Origin: Lineus longissimus
Lineage: Eukaryota > Nemertea > Pilidiophora > Heteronemertea > Lineidae
Direction: 5' to 3'
Assembly: GCF_910592395.1 (NCBI RefSeq)
Contig: NC_088316.1
Span: 14,816,001-14,880,000, forward strand
DNA length: 64,000 nt
Shown here in pieces: positions 38,001 to 51,973 of this stretch. Every line of letters begins with the position of its first letter. Position 1 is the stretch's first letter. The notes below the pieces were generated by a model, which had not been told where the DNA came from, did no database searches, and saw only the letters and a program-made list of their open reading frames with translations. The position numbers and the translations under genes were made by a program.

Positions 38001-38491
38001 CATTGTGCGGAGGTTTATCCCTGTGCTCTCTGGTGGGAGGTTATCATGAGATGATTCACGGCGAAGGCAATATCGGTCTTTATGCGTTTGCGTGACAGTA
38101 ACAAGGTTTTCTTGAAAATATCAAGCAACTGTTAAGGAAGTACTGGCTTCAAGTCGCCTGCCGTTACATTGAAACTGACAAAATCAAGTTATTCATAACC
38201 GGCTGGTGACATTGTGTCAATCATTTTGAAGCATTATCCATCATCTGTCGAGTTTTTGATAGGTTTGGATTGACCTGCAGTAAGACAACTCTGACTGTCT
38301 GCTGCGTTACCAAAGTTACTTGACTTTCAGAATTCTTGTTCAGATATCGTATTCTACACCTATCACCTCCAGATATGGTGCTGTTCAACTTTTGCCAAAG
38401 AAAAAGGAAAATACAAATGTTCTCCAATCAATGACACCAGCATCGATGCCCTTCCTTCGATTCGTATGCAGGTATCGCCAGCCTCTGCTTC

Positions 38492-38567
<76 letters not shown>
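38492..38567 (+). repeat. (CAT)n microsatellite
   Basis: About 25 uninterrupted CAT units. The poly-His, poly-Ile and poly-Met ORFs over it are artefacts of the repeat. Confidence 0.98.
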
Positions 38568-41006
38568 AATTCATTCATTACGCTGTATGACGAAGACTAT
38601 GGTTACTTGAAAGAAAACGTGGGCGTATTCAGCAGTGATTTTTCCAAGTTTTTTTCAGAGACAAAAAAAATCACCTAATTAGGCACGGAACTAAACAATG
38701 TCCGTTTCGTGATGTGCAAGGAGCATGATTATGAAATTCGCCTGGGGCCGGGTCTGGCCAATTTCTTTTAGTTTAGTAGCGGAATACATAAGCTTTAGGT
38801 AATGACATGACAAAAGAACGGCGGGGGTCATTATACCAGAGGCAGATGACAGGATAGAAAAAATGTGACTTTGGTTTGGTTTGTTTAGGTTTAATACCCA
38901 AGATGGTAATGTGTGGCTTCGTGGCTTTTGAAGTTTGTTCTTTTGTGTTTGTTCGACTTGAAGTCCTGTGTTCATTCTACAGATGAAACTGTCTGACTTT
39001 AAGGTGAATTGTTAACACGAGGTAGACGAGAGTATTGGGGACCATTATTATCGACACAATGGGGAATTGTATTTCTTGGTTTCCTTTTTGATATTGAAAC
39101 TTGCGATACAAACGTGTCATTATCGAATGGGGACCATGTGTGTTGTAGATTTTATTTTTCTTTGAGAGAACAGACGAAGCCATATCTGCGGCGTTCTATA
39201 ATTTGTATCGTTACCGAAAGGAGCGTCTACTTTGTTTCAACAGTGGCGTGTGGAATGATTTCACTGACTTCATTGCTATTCTTTCTTCTCTAATTACCAA
39301 AGACTATGGCTCAGTTGAGACGTGTAAAGCGGTAAAGGAGCTGAATTCGAGATCATGATACTGGGAAGACAACCAAGTACTCCAGTGGCCATGTTTTATT
39401 CATTCAGAAAAGTCATTTGAGAGAATAGAATATGGCGAAGTCCAAATCTGGGCAACTAGGTATGGGTTTATGACAAAGGCCCAAGTCAACCCCACTAAGC
39501 AAAAATGTTGATGATCATCATACGTACTTGGAATGTCTTAGATATACTTTGCAGAATAAGATGGACTTGAGACCGTCCAGGAATGAGTCATTTCAAGACC
39601 ACGCAAATGAGAGATTCTGCCGTATGCAAAAATATACATGTACTGTGGAATATTGAATGAGACGAAAATCGCTAGTCTGCGTCAGGCTAAATATTACCTC
39701 TGCCATTTCACATCTACTACATTTAACAGATCCTGTACACTCCTGTATCAACCTGTCACAAATCTTCGAATTATACGGATGCAACCTTGGCGTATTTCGT
39801 TAGTCATAATCAAAGGTATCTCCTTAATATCCTGTCTCATAGAATGTACCTTAATTACGGTATTATCCTCAATGGGCGCCAGATTCAAACAGCGGAAGAC
39901 AGGAACAATGCACGTAATTACTACGGCGCGATATAAGTAAACGCCTCTTTTAGAAGCTTCGGGAACACGACACCAAAAGGGGAAGAATTTCCTTGAAGGA
40001 AAATTTTGAAAGGAGATACGTTCCCCGCCTAGTTAGTCCGTTGTGAGATCTATCAATGATGTATTGGTGCTTCTCAAATAAGAAGCAGAAACGTGATTAC
40101 TTAAGAGTAGGACATTCATTGGTAATAAAGGACGCAGATTATGAGGATACAGATACTTTGAAAAAGAAATTGGATTCTTTATACAAATGGGCAAACTCGG
40201 CTGAATGGTTCCCGGAATCGGAAAAGCTTCTATCTTGTGTTGTTTCGGAAATACGGATATTCCTTCAGGTTCTTTGTAGCTGTACTGAATGTTTACTAGT
40301 ATTTGACAATAGACCCGCTGTAGATGACTATTTGTATTTGAGAGGATTGAGAGATTCAAACTAGTTTTACCCGCCTAACTGGCAATGAAGGTCTGCATCT
40401 CCTACAACAACGTTCTCTCCGTGATCTTCTCAGTCCACGCTTCTCCAGACGTCTCGACGCCGCCGGGGCCAATCACCCAGTTATTATGGCTTTGTTTTTT
40501 TTTCAACCATTCCAAATTCTTGTCATATATGAGAACTGAGGGAAATCGGCAGAATACGCTAGCCGTCTCCGCCCAAACGGCCCAGGAACTCTCCGCCGCT
40601 CCGCGTGCGATATCCCCTTTCGTGATCCTATCAGTTCACGCTACTCAAGACGGCTTGACACCAATCATCCGGTTCACCGTTTCTTTCTTTCTTCTCGCCC
40701 CAGACAAAGCTCTGGCTCATAATTCAATTGTTTCACTCATGAATATTAATTAATGAGATTAAGGTTAAGATAAGTGGGGTCCTGTCGATATGAAGGAGGT
40801 ATTTATGTGACAATTTGATCGGATCGAAGTGAGTTAAGGAGAGGAAAAGTAAAGTAGCGAGTAAAGGGTGGAGATTGGTACAAAATAGGAAAACGGCAAT
40901 CATTTCTACCATAGGGTTTGTAACATGGACTTTGCTCCTGGTTTGACTCTCTAATATCATTCGTCGTTGCCATTGTGACGAGGTCGAGCAGGTAAGCATG
41001 AACTAT

Positions 41007-41154
41007 ACCAATGGAACAAGCAGTATACCAATGGGACAAGCAATGGTACCAGTGGGACAAGCAACGTTACCACTAAATGTGACAAGCAGCAACGATACCA
41101 AATGGGACAAGCAACGGTAGTAATAAGACAAGCAACGATACAATAGGACAAGCC
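41007..41154 (+). repeat. Degenerate ~21-bp minisatellite
   Basis: Seven or so diverged units with consensus near accaatgggacaagcaacgg. Unit length varies from about 20 to 28 bp. Confidence 0.85.
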
Positions 41155-42956
41155 GGCTCCGCCGTCTCCGTATCCTGTCTGGCGCCTTCTTTCTCAACCG
41201 AAGCTTGCCAAGACAATCATTGATGCAGTTCAGTCTCATTGCCACTGGCAGCCAGCCTGCGAGCTAGTCTACGCCATTCATCCACCAACCCCACCCGGAC
41301 ACGCGTCTTAATAGACAGCCATAAAAGAAAACTAACAAGAACTCACAAATTGAATTGGCATTGATTTCCAATGCAGAATCAAACATCATGGTCATTCGAG
41401 TGTGGTGAAAATAGTTATTGAAGTACTTGATGACCTAGCCAGATACTTGATTGAAATATCAACGCGCATGACTGATAAGAGTTTGCTGCCAGCTTGTGGC
41501 GCTAGCGTGCTTCAGAGGTAAGATGAAGGCCATGGAGAAGGTGTATGGTATAATAGAAGCTACTGGAGAACAGGCATATTGACAGGGCTTGGATATCACA
41601 ACAAAGTCATGTCTGTGCGATGGTAATTTTAAACCTGCTGTGGTAAGATGAATAGAAAAGAATTAAATCCTCGAGAAAACATGGACTATTTTAGCTTGCA
41701 AAGACCCGCATATAACGGAAAGAAAGTATTCCCAAATCGACAATCGCAGCATGAAGAAGGAGGTTTATACATTCTTGTTCCTCGCGCTATCAAGACTGCC
41801 TAAGGGGGTGTCTCCTTAACTTTAAAACGATCACGTCAAATTAAGTGAACAAGGGTCGAAGAAGAAAGCAGAACTTCATGAGTTGCCTTAAACGGCTCAA
41901 GAAGAATGTTTCACTCACGTTTCTCACTGTTCTTCTAATTACTTATCAACCACTCAAAGGCGCGGTGTCTCCTGAACGTCTCGGGCTACATTCAGAGGTG
42001 AGACAAGTGTCACGGTATTGATTCCGAGTCCTTTTACCTCCCTTTGAAACCCTACACGTCTCACACCGGTTATACCATGTAGGCGGTGATAAGTCATTAA
42101 GTGGAGAGCTTACCGAAAGACACCCGTTACCATCTTGGACACCTCAGGCAAGTACGGGGAATCAGCATCAGGCAAGCCTACATGTACCCACTCATTTAAC
42201 CAGAGGAGTACAATTAACCCTCACTACCTAACTCATTAATACGGGCAAATGCTAACATCTTGAAATTAAACTTGGAGACTTGGAAAGTCTCAACACCTAC
42301 TCATCTTACTCCGCAATTTAAAAGACAACTCAAAGATTTATGATTATTTTATTGCATCCAATCACGAAGTACAAATTGCAAAATTACCACCAAACTGATG
42401 TAGCAGCGTAGATTTGTCAAAGTAATGGATGATCTAGTCCTGGGTGTCGCAAATTGCACCTTTTATTTTTCAACGCGAAAAATGTCTTCGACAACGACAG
42501 CTATAATTGGTTTTGAATCGTTATTTTGCGGGTACCTTGAGAGTGACTCATTCGTTAGTGCAGTCCTACGCATTATTTCAACCTAAGTTTGCCGTAAAAT
42601 ACTCGATATGCACGTGTACATATGCACATGTATATCCGGCAAAAACCGGTGAAATGAAATGCTTCTCACGCGAAGTTTTAACCAATCACCGCTGAAACCC
42701 GTCGTATTTTTCATTTTTATCGTTCAATATTTCAACACTGATGTCACCCATTAACACCTTACAAATCCGTGAAATTGAGATAGTCAAGACAATTTTGGCA
42801 TTGACCCAACCTTCCATGCATAGATCATTGCAAAGGATGACATCGGATTGGAATCATAAGTTAGCTCAACCCGATAAGTGACTTCGTCTCAAAAGATACG
42901 TGTTTTGAGATGTAAAAAAAATTCGTATGGCCAAATAAATTTCTTGACACTGTCTT

Positions 42957-42963
42957 AAAAAAA
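42957..42963 (-). terminator. Pol III T-run terminator of tRNA-Thr
   Basis: Seven consecutive A residues on the plus strand (T7 on the coding strand) lie five bases downstream of the tRNA-Thr 3' end, a strong Pol III terminator. Confidence 0.78.
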
Positions 42964-42968
42964 TGAAC

Positions 42969-43041
42969 AGCCCCCAGTGAGAATTGAACTCACGACCCCT
43001 GGTTTACAAGACCAGTGCTCTAACCCCTGAGCTATGGAGGC
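42969..43041 (-). tRNA. tRNA-Thr (anticodon UGU)
   Basis: A complete 73-nt cloverleaf on the minus strand. The acceptor GCCTCCA pairs with TGGGGGC (one G-U). The anticodon stem CTGGT/ACCAG carries the loop CTTGTAA with anticodon TGT (plus-strand aca at 43006-43008). The T arm GTGAG-TTCAATT-CTCAC is perfect. The D and anticodon regions match metazoan tRNA-Thr(TGT) closely. No intron. Confidence 0.97.
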
Positions 43042-46000
43042 TCCTTGCCAAGGCACATAATACCAATAGTTTTAACAACCAAACGCAGGATTACGACGAT
43101 TCCGAGACATAGATCCGATCTTCTTTTTCGAATTGTTTTTTAATTGCGCTATTGCAAAGGTCGTTTACATGCATGATTAATTTCTAGATGTCTTTCTTGC
43201 AACTCCGCGGGGTGACATTTTATTGCCAATCCATCACTCCGACAAATTAAAAAGATGAGTATTTGAATAATGACAATTTAAACAATGGAAACACTTCGCC
43301 GTGCAATTAGCAGTAGCCATTTTTTAATGACACACCCGCTGAGTGAAATTGTGTAGGTGATAAATGGCGACGGTGACACTTACATAGAACAATGGGTTGA
43401 ATAGCATGACATTTTTAGTTATTTTTGGAATTTATAGCGTCCATGCAGTTAACCGGTACTAGTGATTTTATATCTATAATATTCCACTAAAAAAACATAT
43501 AGCACTGTTTTGCATACACTAGTTCACTGCGAATCCAATTTCATTCATGAAATGCTTGAGGCAGTTTGAAAATTTCAATTCCTGCTTCGGTTTTATCAGA
43601 ATATCAATTCCGGAAACATCAAAGTAACGTTTCAAAAGTTTATCCACAATCCTCGTTTTGTGTTATTTCACCTAGAAATTTAAATGACAGCTCAGTGTCA
43701 GATTATGAATTAGTTTTTTAATTACATTTTTTCAAAGTCTACAAATTCCGGCTTTAAATATACCAAGTTCAGTCTCCTCTGTATCGAATATGGATTTCAT
43801 TTTTTTATTTTTGTGAAGTTGCCACTTTGATGAAGGCCCTGTGCCAGCAATATATTATAGTTCCAACTTTTAATCCGAAGGCAGAAATTGGATTTTGGAT
43901 ATACCGGCAAACTATAATCCCCAGGGAGTTCAGTCTTAATTATCAGGTAGATTATTTAATTTTTTCAACTAAACAGTTTTTTTCTTCAAATATGCATCGC
44001 GTGGGGTTATCTTCCAACACCTAACCGGCTTATTTTTCAAAGGCTGCAGTAGAATTGGAATAGGTCACACATTGATTTCAAGAGTTGCAGTCCAAATCCT
44101 TTTTCTCACCAAAAAAATCTCGGGTGTTCACTCAAAACATCATTCGCTCAGGGAATTGCAGTCCTTTTTTAACACGAACAATCTGAACATTTCATTTCGC
44201 GGTTCTACACCTATACTATTATGGCTAATGGATGTGGTGTGAGCGAATGTTTTTTATAAAATTCTTTGAATCATCGATAGCGTGGCAACAGTAGAATTCA
44301 CGATTCAATCGCATCTTTAGTTTTTATAGGTTTCAGCGTGTCCGATCAGCGTGTTGGCGAGGTGTTTATAGCCCGATAGGCTAGCCAGTGTCTTTCTGTA
44401 CATTCTTGGCGACCTTACCCTTTGGGTGGTTTTCAGACATCAACCGACTTTATCGGGTTTTCCAACACCTACATGATTTCCTAGCATGATTTTAACTATT
44501 TTACATTTATCATCAAAATCGACAAAATGAATCACCAAGATAAAAATCCGTCTCGTGGTTGTGAAAATGGAATAAACTGGGAGGGGGTCGCGGCGGGCGT
44601 TGGTGTCATATTGAATGCAGTTTATTAAAGACACGGAGAGTTCCTTGCCATTCATTTACACCTACTACAACAGTAGGAAAAACAGATACGGCTTTGATAC
44701 CTAGAATTAAATCAGAAAACCAAGGCGGCGAATACATGCATACTGTGTTGGTGGGAGCGACCATTGATTTCTGATAAGACGAAACATTAAATACAGCAAT
44801 ACAACAAGTTGCAGTTGAATATCCAGTTTTTTAACTTGCTTAACGGTATCTTTTTACCAGAAAAATCAATTAAATTGCTTAAAGACTTAACCTCCAAAAC
44901 AGAATCTCTTTACTTTTAACGAAAATGATTAATTGAACAAGACAATAATGATTGTAAACAAGTTGAATCATGCGATGCTGCTAACCAAATTACCAAAGGC
45001 AATTCAAGTATTTGGAATGTTTTATCAAATGAAAAAGACTATTTGCTCATTCGGCTGACAAACTTCTAATCAAATTAGTTGGTTAGGTTTGAGCGGAGCC
45101 AATTTGTAATCTTCTGTCTGATCGATACTTGTAAATCACGCGGGTTTGTTTTTACAAGTCGGATTAACTTCTATTGGCGATGTCTCTCGTCGTGGTTTCG
45201 CTGACTCGTCCGAGACAACGGTTTTGAAAAAAGGCTTTCCAAGTTTATCAGTATTCGATCGCTTTGGTTTCTCAATACTGTTCGATACAACATGCAGTAA
45301 CATTACTTGCTATACGCTATGCGACATGACTCGAGTCAAGGCCGACAGCAATTGCAGTGCCGAAATAATTTAAGCGGTATCGAAAGTCTTGGGTCACTTC
45401 AAAGGAACCATGCACCAGGACAGTATTGACGGGGGCGTTAAAACTGTTACACCGGCTGCAGGAACGAACGCCTACATCATGCCAAAAAAAACTAACCACA
45501 AGGTGGAACTGTATCATGAAGGTAGCTCACTATAACATGCCACGCAATATTAGCTCAATAGCCGTAAAACAAGGCTAACGATGTTTATAAAAGCATACCA
45601 GTCAACAGAATGGCAAAGCAAATATGCTGCATGTTATACCTTGGGTATGATGGAGGTAGTCATTCCTTCAATTTGGGAAGGGCGAATGCAGAGCTAACTA
45701 GCATAACTAGAAAATGCATGGAGTGATGCGCAACGTCATACTATAAGTTTGAGCTGCAATAACCGCACTGTATAATTTCTAATAAAGAAGGACACCTACG
45801 CTGCCGCAGATTACATCCGGGCACTTTATTTCAGATGATGGTCGTTGGTTATAAAAACAAATAGAAAATGTCCAAAATACATTTTCAGTTACATGTACAT
45901 GTATACTCAAATTCTGAAGCAATTATTTCACAAAATGGCAAAAACAGATGTAGCTCGTTTGACGATGACACTTATTGCCATGACCTTAGTTTCTAGCAAA

Positions 46001-46362
46001 TTCTCTCTCCCACACGGCGTTTCAGTTTAGTTCTGAATGAATTACCGTTAGTTTGCAATTCTATGAATTTTAATTCTGTTCAAAGAACCAATTCCATTCA
46101 CCGATATTTCATTGGTCGTGTCAGAAACCAATACCCGATACGGAGCAAATATAACAAAACCCGCATGGAACGTTCTAGCTGATTTATAAACAAACTTCAA
46201 AACGTGAAAAGGTGTAGGTTTTTCTGAAATATAGGGATCAGTTACGATACAACGACAACCGATGAAACAGAAAAGACGCTACTACATTGTACAGTAGCTA
46301 AAGACTACTATCGCACCCTCACCTTCGCCTTTGCACTTTACCACACTGTATAAAGCATCCCA

Positions 46363-46511
46363 GTTCAAAACGTTAAGGCGTATTTTGTGCTCTGCTGGAT
46401 CCGGTTCAGTTCTATTGGTTGTCTCCGATACACAACCGCCTACGAATAGAGCCGATCAGTAGAATTGAACATGGATCTAGCAGAACACAAAATACGTCTA
46501 TTGTTCTAAAC
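46363..46511. mobile_element. Palindromic MITE-like element
   Basis: About 149 bp. The left arm gttcaaaacg...GCGTATTTTGTGCTCTGCTG-gatcc pairs with the right arm ggatcTAGCAGAACACAAAATACG...gttctaaac, with several mismatches, across a short centre. No target-site duplication is clear. Confidence 0.65.
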
Positions 46512-48685
46512 GGGGAAGTTAGGCGATGTCATGTATCAAAAAGAACAGATGCTCTTGGTGAATCATAACGGAAGGTTCAGCAGAGACAATTGTTGGAACA
46601 GCATGGGGTGGATACACTTTATCTTGAATATGGCTGCATGTTTCCCCTTTCTGTTACGTTGCTCTGAGTACTGGGTTGACGCTGAGACGATCCGCGAATC
46701 TGCGCATGATCCCATGGCGCCAAGTTCTCGTTTCTGTATCGCAACAAACGTGGTAAGATGGATTTAGCCTTTCACCAAATGATTACTCATCCATAACCAA
46801 CCTTTTCTTCAAAACCAAACTCCCCTTTCAAATCATCTAAACTGAACCCGAGTCTTAAATCAAATTCCTCGCCTGCGTCTCAGGTGGTGAGATACAATTT
46901 CACAAACCTTGCTAACCCAACGCGCTTTTGAAAATACGCTTCGATCGTCCACAAGAGATAATCCTCGTCGCGTAGAAATCAATAGGAAGAAACAAAGCAA
47001 TTGAATACCCTCCCCCAGCCAATTACCATCGCATAAAAGCATATTGTAGGACAAAACTGCGATCGAAAATCGACAGAGCAATGGCGAGTCTTCACGCGAT
47101 TTCCCATGGCGCTGCACCCCGGGACCTGCTTTGACGCCGCGTGGCGATGTTCCCGAGATGAGCAAGTTAGTAAAGTTATCTCTGTTTTGCCGATATGACT
47201 CGAGGCAAGGTGTCAGGATTGATGCCTTAATGGCGATAATGAGTTACAAACTATTCATTTGGTGTCCTGGTATCGCTTGTTACTAACCCATTGCGGATTG
47301 AGCAGACTACGGTCAGACTACAATCGAGTGTTTCCCGAGAGACTCTATCGCTAACTGAAATACTTGGCTTAGAGCTCTCAGTTGCTTTCTATATCGGCTT
47401 TGCTGTAACGTGTTCATTAATTCGACTTTACCCCCCTGACTCAGAGTTCGCAGACGAAGTTATGGAAGACGGTCGGGGCCATTACTGTATTGAGTTTCAG
47501 CTGAGGCGGTATGTCCTTCTAAATTATCAAGTATACGAACAGTATGCCAGTAGGGGAAAGGAACTGATCAACGTATATTTAACACGGACTAAAACTCCTC
47601 ACAGAATCTTATTTATAGTCACATTTTTCAAAATAAGATTCTGCACCTAATGTCCTCTCCCAGCACAAATGGAGCAAATAATACGATATTATGATGAGTG
47701 AATACATCAAGTCGATATTGTGACTAATTAACCCCAACATTACCGTAACAATAATTAACACCCATTGACTAATTACCTAAATAGCAACCCCTGCTTGATT
47801 AGAATCGCGTAGCAGGAACATGCAATTGACGATCACGAGGAGGTTAACCCTCTATTAAGGATGGGTAGCAATCAATCAATCATTCAATCACTTCATCATC
47901 TGACATGCCTATCGGCTGGCGGATCACATGCAAAATGTGCACTTGTAGAGATCCCGATCTACTCCCTGTCACCTAGTGAGTGGATCTGGTAGCCTACCAA
48001 GCACTTGTGGAGACCTTTTATGTCAACCATTACTCCATCTTTGCATACTAGGCTTAATCGCATGCTCGTCCGCTCGGCCACATCTGCCATTCGCGCTAAA
48101 AAAACTTTTTTCAAGAAGTTTCTTGATTACTACTGCATTCTATCACAATTTTTCAATAAAATTTTTTGTGGAAAGATTTTGATTCTACCATAGCAAAGAT
48201 ATTGGGGTCTGGACAGTGTCCATCATCAAGAAAAAGCTCATCAACGAAAGCAGCAGCAGGTGCGTGATGGCCACACGTGCGAGGCGGAGGAATGTAAACG
48301 ATTCAATGAATCAGAGCAGCACAGTGAGTAGTATTTGTTTAACATTGGACAATATTTTCTTTTCAATTAAGTGGAGAATCACCCATTATATGCCAAGATA
48401 TTGTCGATGACAGACCTCGTGTAGAAATGTCTTACTTACGAACTACGATGTAGTTGAAATCAATTAGTCACCGTCAATTCAGAGGTTTTTTGCCCCGATA
48501 TTCTCTATTCCGGAATGTTTTCAAATATTTCGTGTAAATATAATATGCTCTGGTCTATGTCTGGAATGTAATTTTTAGCTAAAGTGATGACAAATACACC
48601 ATCTGTGCTCAATTGCTGTCTTCATCAGGAGCCAGCACTTTGTTAATCTACAAAGCTTATGGAAGAAGTAAACTGTTAATTTCAC

Positions 48686-48721
48686 CAAGAATTCATAAAG
48701 ACTAGTCTTTATGATTTCTTG
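48686..48721. repeat. 36-bp near-perfect palindrome
   Basis: CAAGAATTCATAAAGAC-TA-GTCTTTATGATTTCTTG: 17-bp arms with a single mismatch and no loop beyond the central TA. Confidence 0.8.
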
Positions 48722-51700
48722 ATTTCACCAACCGTTGGGCGCAACACGGACAACTAGTATCAACAACAAAAAAACATAACTTCTTAATCAGAGTCGACAA
48801 CTGAAAAACTCATATCATACCAATAATTATACACTAGGTGTGTGGCAATGCTTTGAAATTGATTAAAATGTATCCTCGGGCCCAACCTGTTCAAATTTGA
48901 TGAGATATCCTTTCATTAATACGGTTATACCATTTTCAATAATGGAGTGTTAGAATAGGCCAATCAATGATCAATTTGATATTGATATTGAGCATACAAG
49001 TGATGTAGCTTTAGAATTCGATGGTATTTGCGAACCTGTCTCGTGCAAGATATTAACAAATCCTGCCGAGAGGTGTTATAGTGGAGCAAATATCTAATCT
49101 ATGCTTGCAATGTACACAAGTATGAAGGTCATCAAGGTAGGGAGCAACGGAAGAAAACAATTTGGCCCAATTTGCTCCTCCGCCACGCGGCGAGTTGCTA
49201 CATCATGAGGCTAGTTATTAGTCGATTACATTCCTGGCACGACTGGGGCATAAGTCATGTTCATGAAAATATCAAAATATGTTTACTCTGCCGGTGTAAC
49301 GTCCTCTGATGCAACCTTCGTTCATGTGAAGCTTCGGAGAAGAAGTTCGCATGAGCGACGAATTTCTGATGCAATTTTTGCTGAATCAGCAAAAACAGCG
49401 CGAATGTCCTTGTCTACCCATCGCGGTGGCTGTGTAACAATATTGATCGACCAACACCTGCCGATTGACTATGTTCATCCATTAGAAAAACACACGCAGC
49501 TGAAAAACGACAATATCTCACATCGCAGACTCTCCGCTCATAAACCGAAGATCACCAACGATCGACCAAGCAAAGGAGAATACATCATAAAGTCTGGGTT
49601 GGAAGTTCAAATGGGTCAACAAACTATTACTTTGTTGGCCAGCTTAAATTATGTATTTATATGGAAGCCATTGATTTCGACGACCATCTTGGAAAAAACA
49701 CCGCGTATGCAAATCGTGTACATGGGCACTGTACATTGCCACGTAGATCAGCCTTTTCTGACATAACAAGTCGAACACTTACTGCCGTATGGAGCGTGTT
49801 TTCATCACATCAGCAAAAAAGCAGACTAATGCCTATTAAATTCTAGATTTAGACAACTAAAAGCATATGCTTGAGGCATGTTTGATTTTTTTTAAGTATC
49901 CTTGGAAACCTGATGTCGGCACGGTGGTATCGGAGGATAGAAAAAGGGTGCCGCTGAACTAAAAAATCCAAAAATTGAACAATGTGAGCTTTGTCCAAGC
50001 AAATATAGATTATTTTGAAACCCTTTGCACAGATCCTTTATTCAATGAAACACCCATTTTTTCACTAAAGTTTTTGTCTTTTTTCAATTTGTAACTTGAT
50101 GTTCACTGGAATTCAATCACGCTTTTGTGATAACTGCCAATAGTTTAAACTATTTCCTTTGTCGCTAATGCACATTGAACCGGTAGAGTATTTTGTACAA
50201 TTCGAATTGACAAAAAGCCCACGCCTCTGGCAGGAAAATTAACCTAAAAGGTAAGTGTACTTATGGGCGTGGCCATGATTTAGAGGAGGTATCTCCCGGA
50301 TGTTGACGGTATAATACCTCCCACATCACGTTTTCCAAAATATGACATGATGAGTTTTGAAGTGATCCTGATATCAGTACCAGCCTCGAAATAAGAATAA
50401 CATCAGAAAAACCAAACCAAAAAAAACTAAAATATATTTTGTACGCGAAACAAAACGTCATTCAATGCTACTACTATTCATGCAATGAAAAATATTCTTG
50501 CATCACAAAAAGGATGCGACAAAGATTGAAAAAATAAAATGCAAACACAAAAGACGTCCTGTGCAACAGCCATTTGTAACTCGAGGAGGAAAAATGTAAA
50601 ACAGAGATGATTTCGGGAAACATGAACAATATGTGATCGAGTTACATCACAAAAGGAACAAACAATGAACCTACCTCGTTATTCGCGTCCTTTCGGTGTT
50701 TGTGTGGGTTGTCTTGATATCTGCGTGGTAGAAGCGTAACTTTAAAAAGTAAATTTGTAGTCTTGTGCGAATGACACCTCTGTTTACAGTTACAGCCAGT
50801 AGCCTCGTGAGGCCAAGCGATAGAGAGAACAAATGATACGGTTGCGTCTCTTGGTTTCTGAAGATGAAGGTTTCGGTGTTCTAATTGACGTGATGATGAT
50901 ACTAACAAAAGGATGGTACCGTAATAGATAACACCTGCTGTTTCATAAACAGAAGTATCGATGATGAGGTGAGCAACAATAGGAATAGTAACTAAGTCCA
51001 AGCGCTAATTGCAAGCATCAGTGACTTCAGTCTAAAGCTTTCTCTCCAGCATCCTATCCAAGATATCAACAGTGTCGTTGGTGAAATATTGTCAGATCTG
51101 TAATACTAGTTGTCCCCATTATAGCTGAAGGAATACACTGTTGGTATTTCTGCTTTGGTGAGTGCTGTGGGTAATTGGTAACTGTTTCACGCAGACAGAG
51201 GTATCGATATCAACAGAAAGAAGCATCCATGACTTGCACTTTAATACCACTTGGTGTAGCTTTCTCAGAGTTACCATCCAAAAGATCCCATCGTGGAACA
51301 GGGTTTTTTTACACCTACTTTTGCTCGAAGACGAAATCTCGTGATAAACGGTAAACGGCGGTAAAAGTTTTGTAGAAGTGATTTGGCAATACGGATAGGT
51401 AATCCTCCCTGTTATATGGTATAAGTAATATGAATGACTGATATAGTCTTAAGCAGACGATAGTAATCATGAGCCAAAACCTGCAACCATGTGGTGAAGC
51501 GGTCCATTATTCCCGCGCCATTCTGAATCATAACTCATTAAGATTCCTGGCAAGGTGACCTGAATCACTTCTGCATTTCTTTGGTGAAATGTACACAGGG
51601 ATTCTACAAGGTAGCAGGACCGTATTTCTCATGGAGATTATGGCCTCACTTCTGCCTTATAACTGAAAAAGAACGCTCCCCTCACACACAAACCCACGCA

Positions 51701-51918
51701 CAAACATACCCAAAAAAATGGCAACGGGTCTGACTTAATGAAAGATATGAAAGGAAGAAACAATAGGACATTACATCTATTTACCATTGCCGGCCTAGGC
51801 TCCCCGCGAAACAGCTTTTGATAGGGGGCAAGACGGTAGAACAACGGGTCTCTGAGGCCTATGTGCGAGAAAGCTTTGTCCGAGTATTCGGCTAGACGAT
51901 TTATTGGCGATTTCATGT

Positions 51919-51973
51919 AACTTAATCTTGCCTATACCTGCCTATCTTGGCTACTGCCTTTAGTCTCCCTTAA
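51919..51973 (-). mobile_element. Solo end related to the 14.4-15.7 kb inverted-repeat element
   Basis: Reverse-complemented, this reads AAGGGAGACTAAAGGCAGTA, then GCCAAGATAGGCAGG and a further GGCAAGATTAAGT. That matches the 14401/15680 termini well enough to assign the same family. No opposite end is seen nearby, so it is a fragment. Confidence 0.6.

Larger units (their letters stand above)
35001..42956. other. Intergenic apart from simple repeats
   Basis: Contains the (CAT)n tract and the minisatellite. The ORF at 40056-40364 (+, 102 codons) has a mixed, protein-like composition but no recognised domain and no splice context, so it is not called. Confidence 0.55.
43042..51918. other. Intergenic with two palindromes
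   Basis: Apart from the palindromic elements at 46363 and 48686 there is no supported gene. The ORF 49257-49766 (+, 169 codons, ATG start) is the longest open frame in the window, but it lacks any recognisable domain, signal peptide or repeats and is compatible with chance. Confidence 0.5.

Noticed and set aside
38466-38678. ORF with a poly-His tract
   Set aside because: The tract is simply the (CAT)n microsatellite. The same repeat gives poly-Ile and poly-Met in other frames.
40056-40364. 102-codon ORF of balanced composition
   Set aside because: Looks protein-like by composition but matches no domain, and the reverse strand is equally open (40033-40359), which suggests chance.
47291-47650. 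119-codon ORF with a possible membrane segment
   Set aside because: One hydrophobic stretch only, no family match, no splice support.
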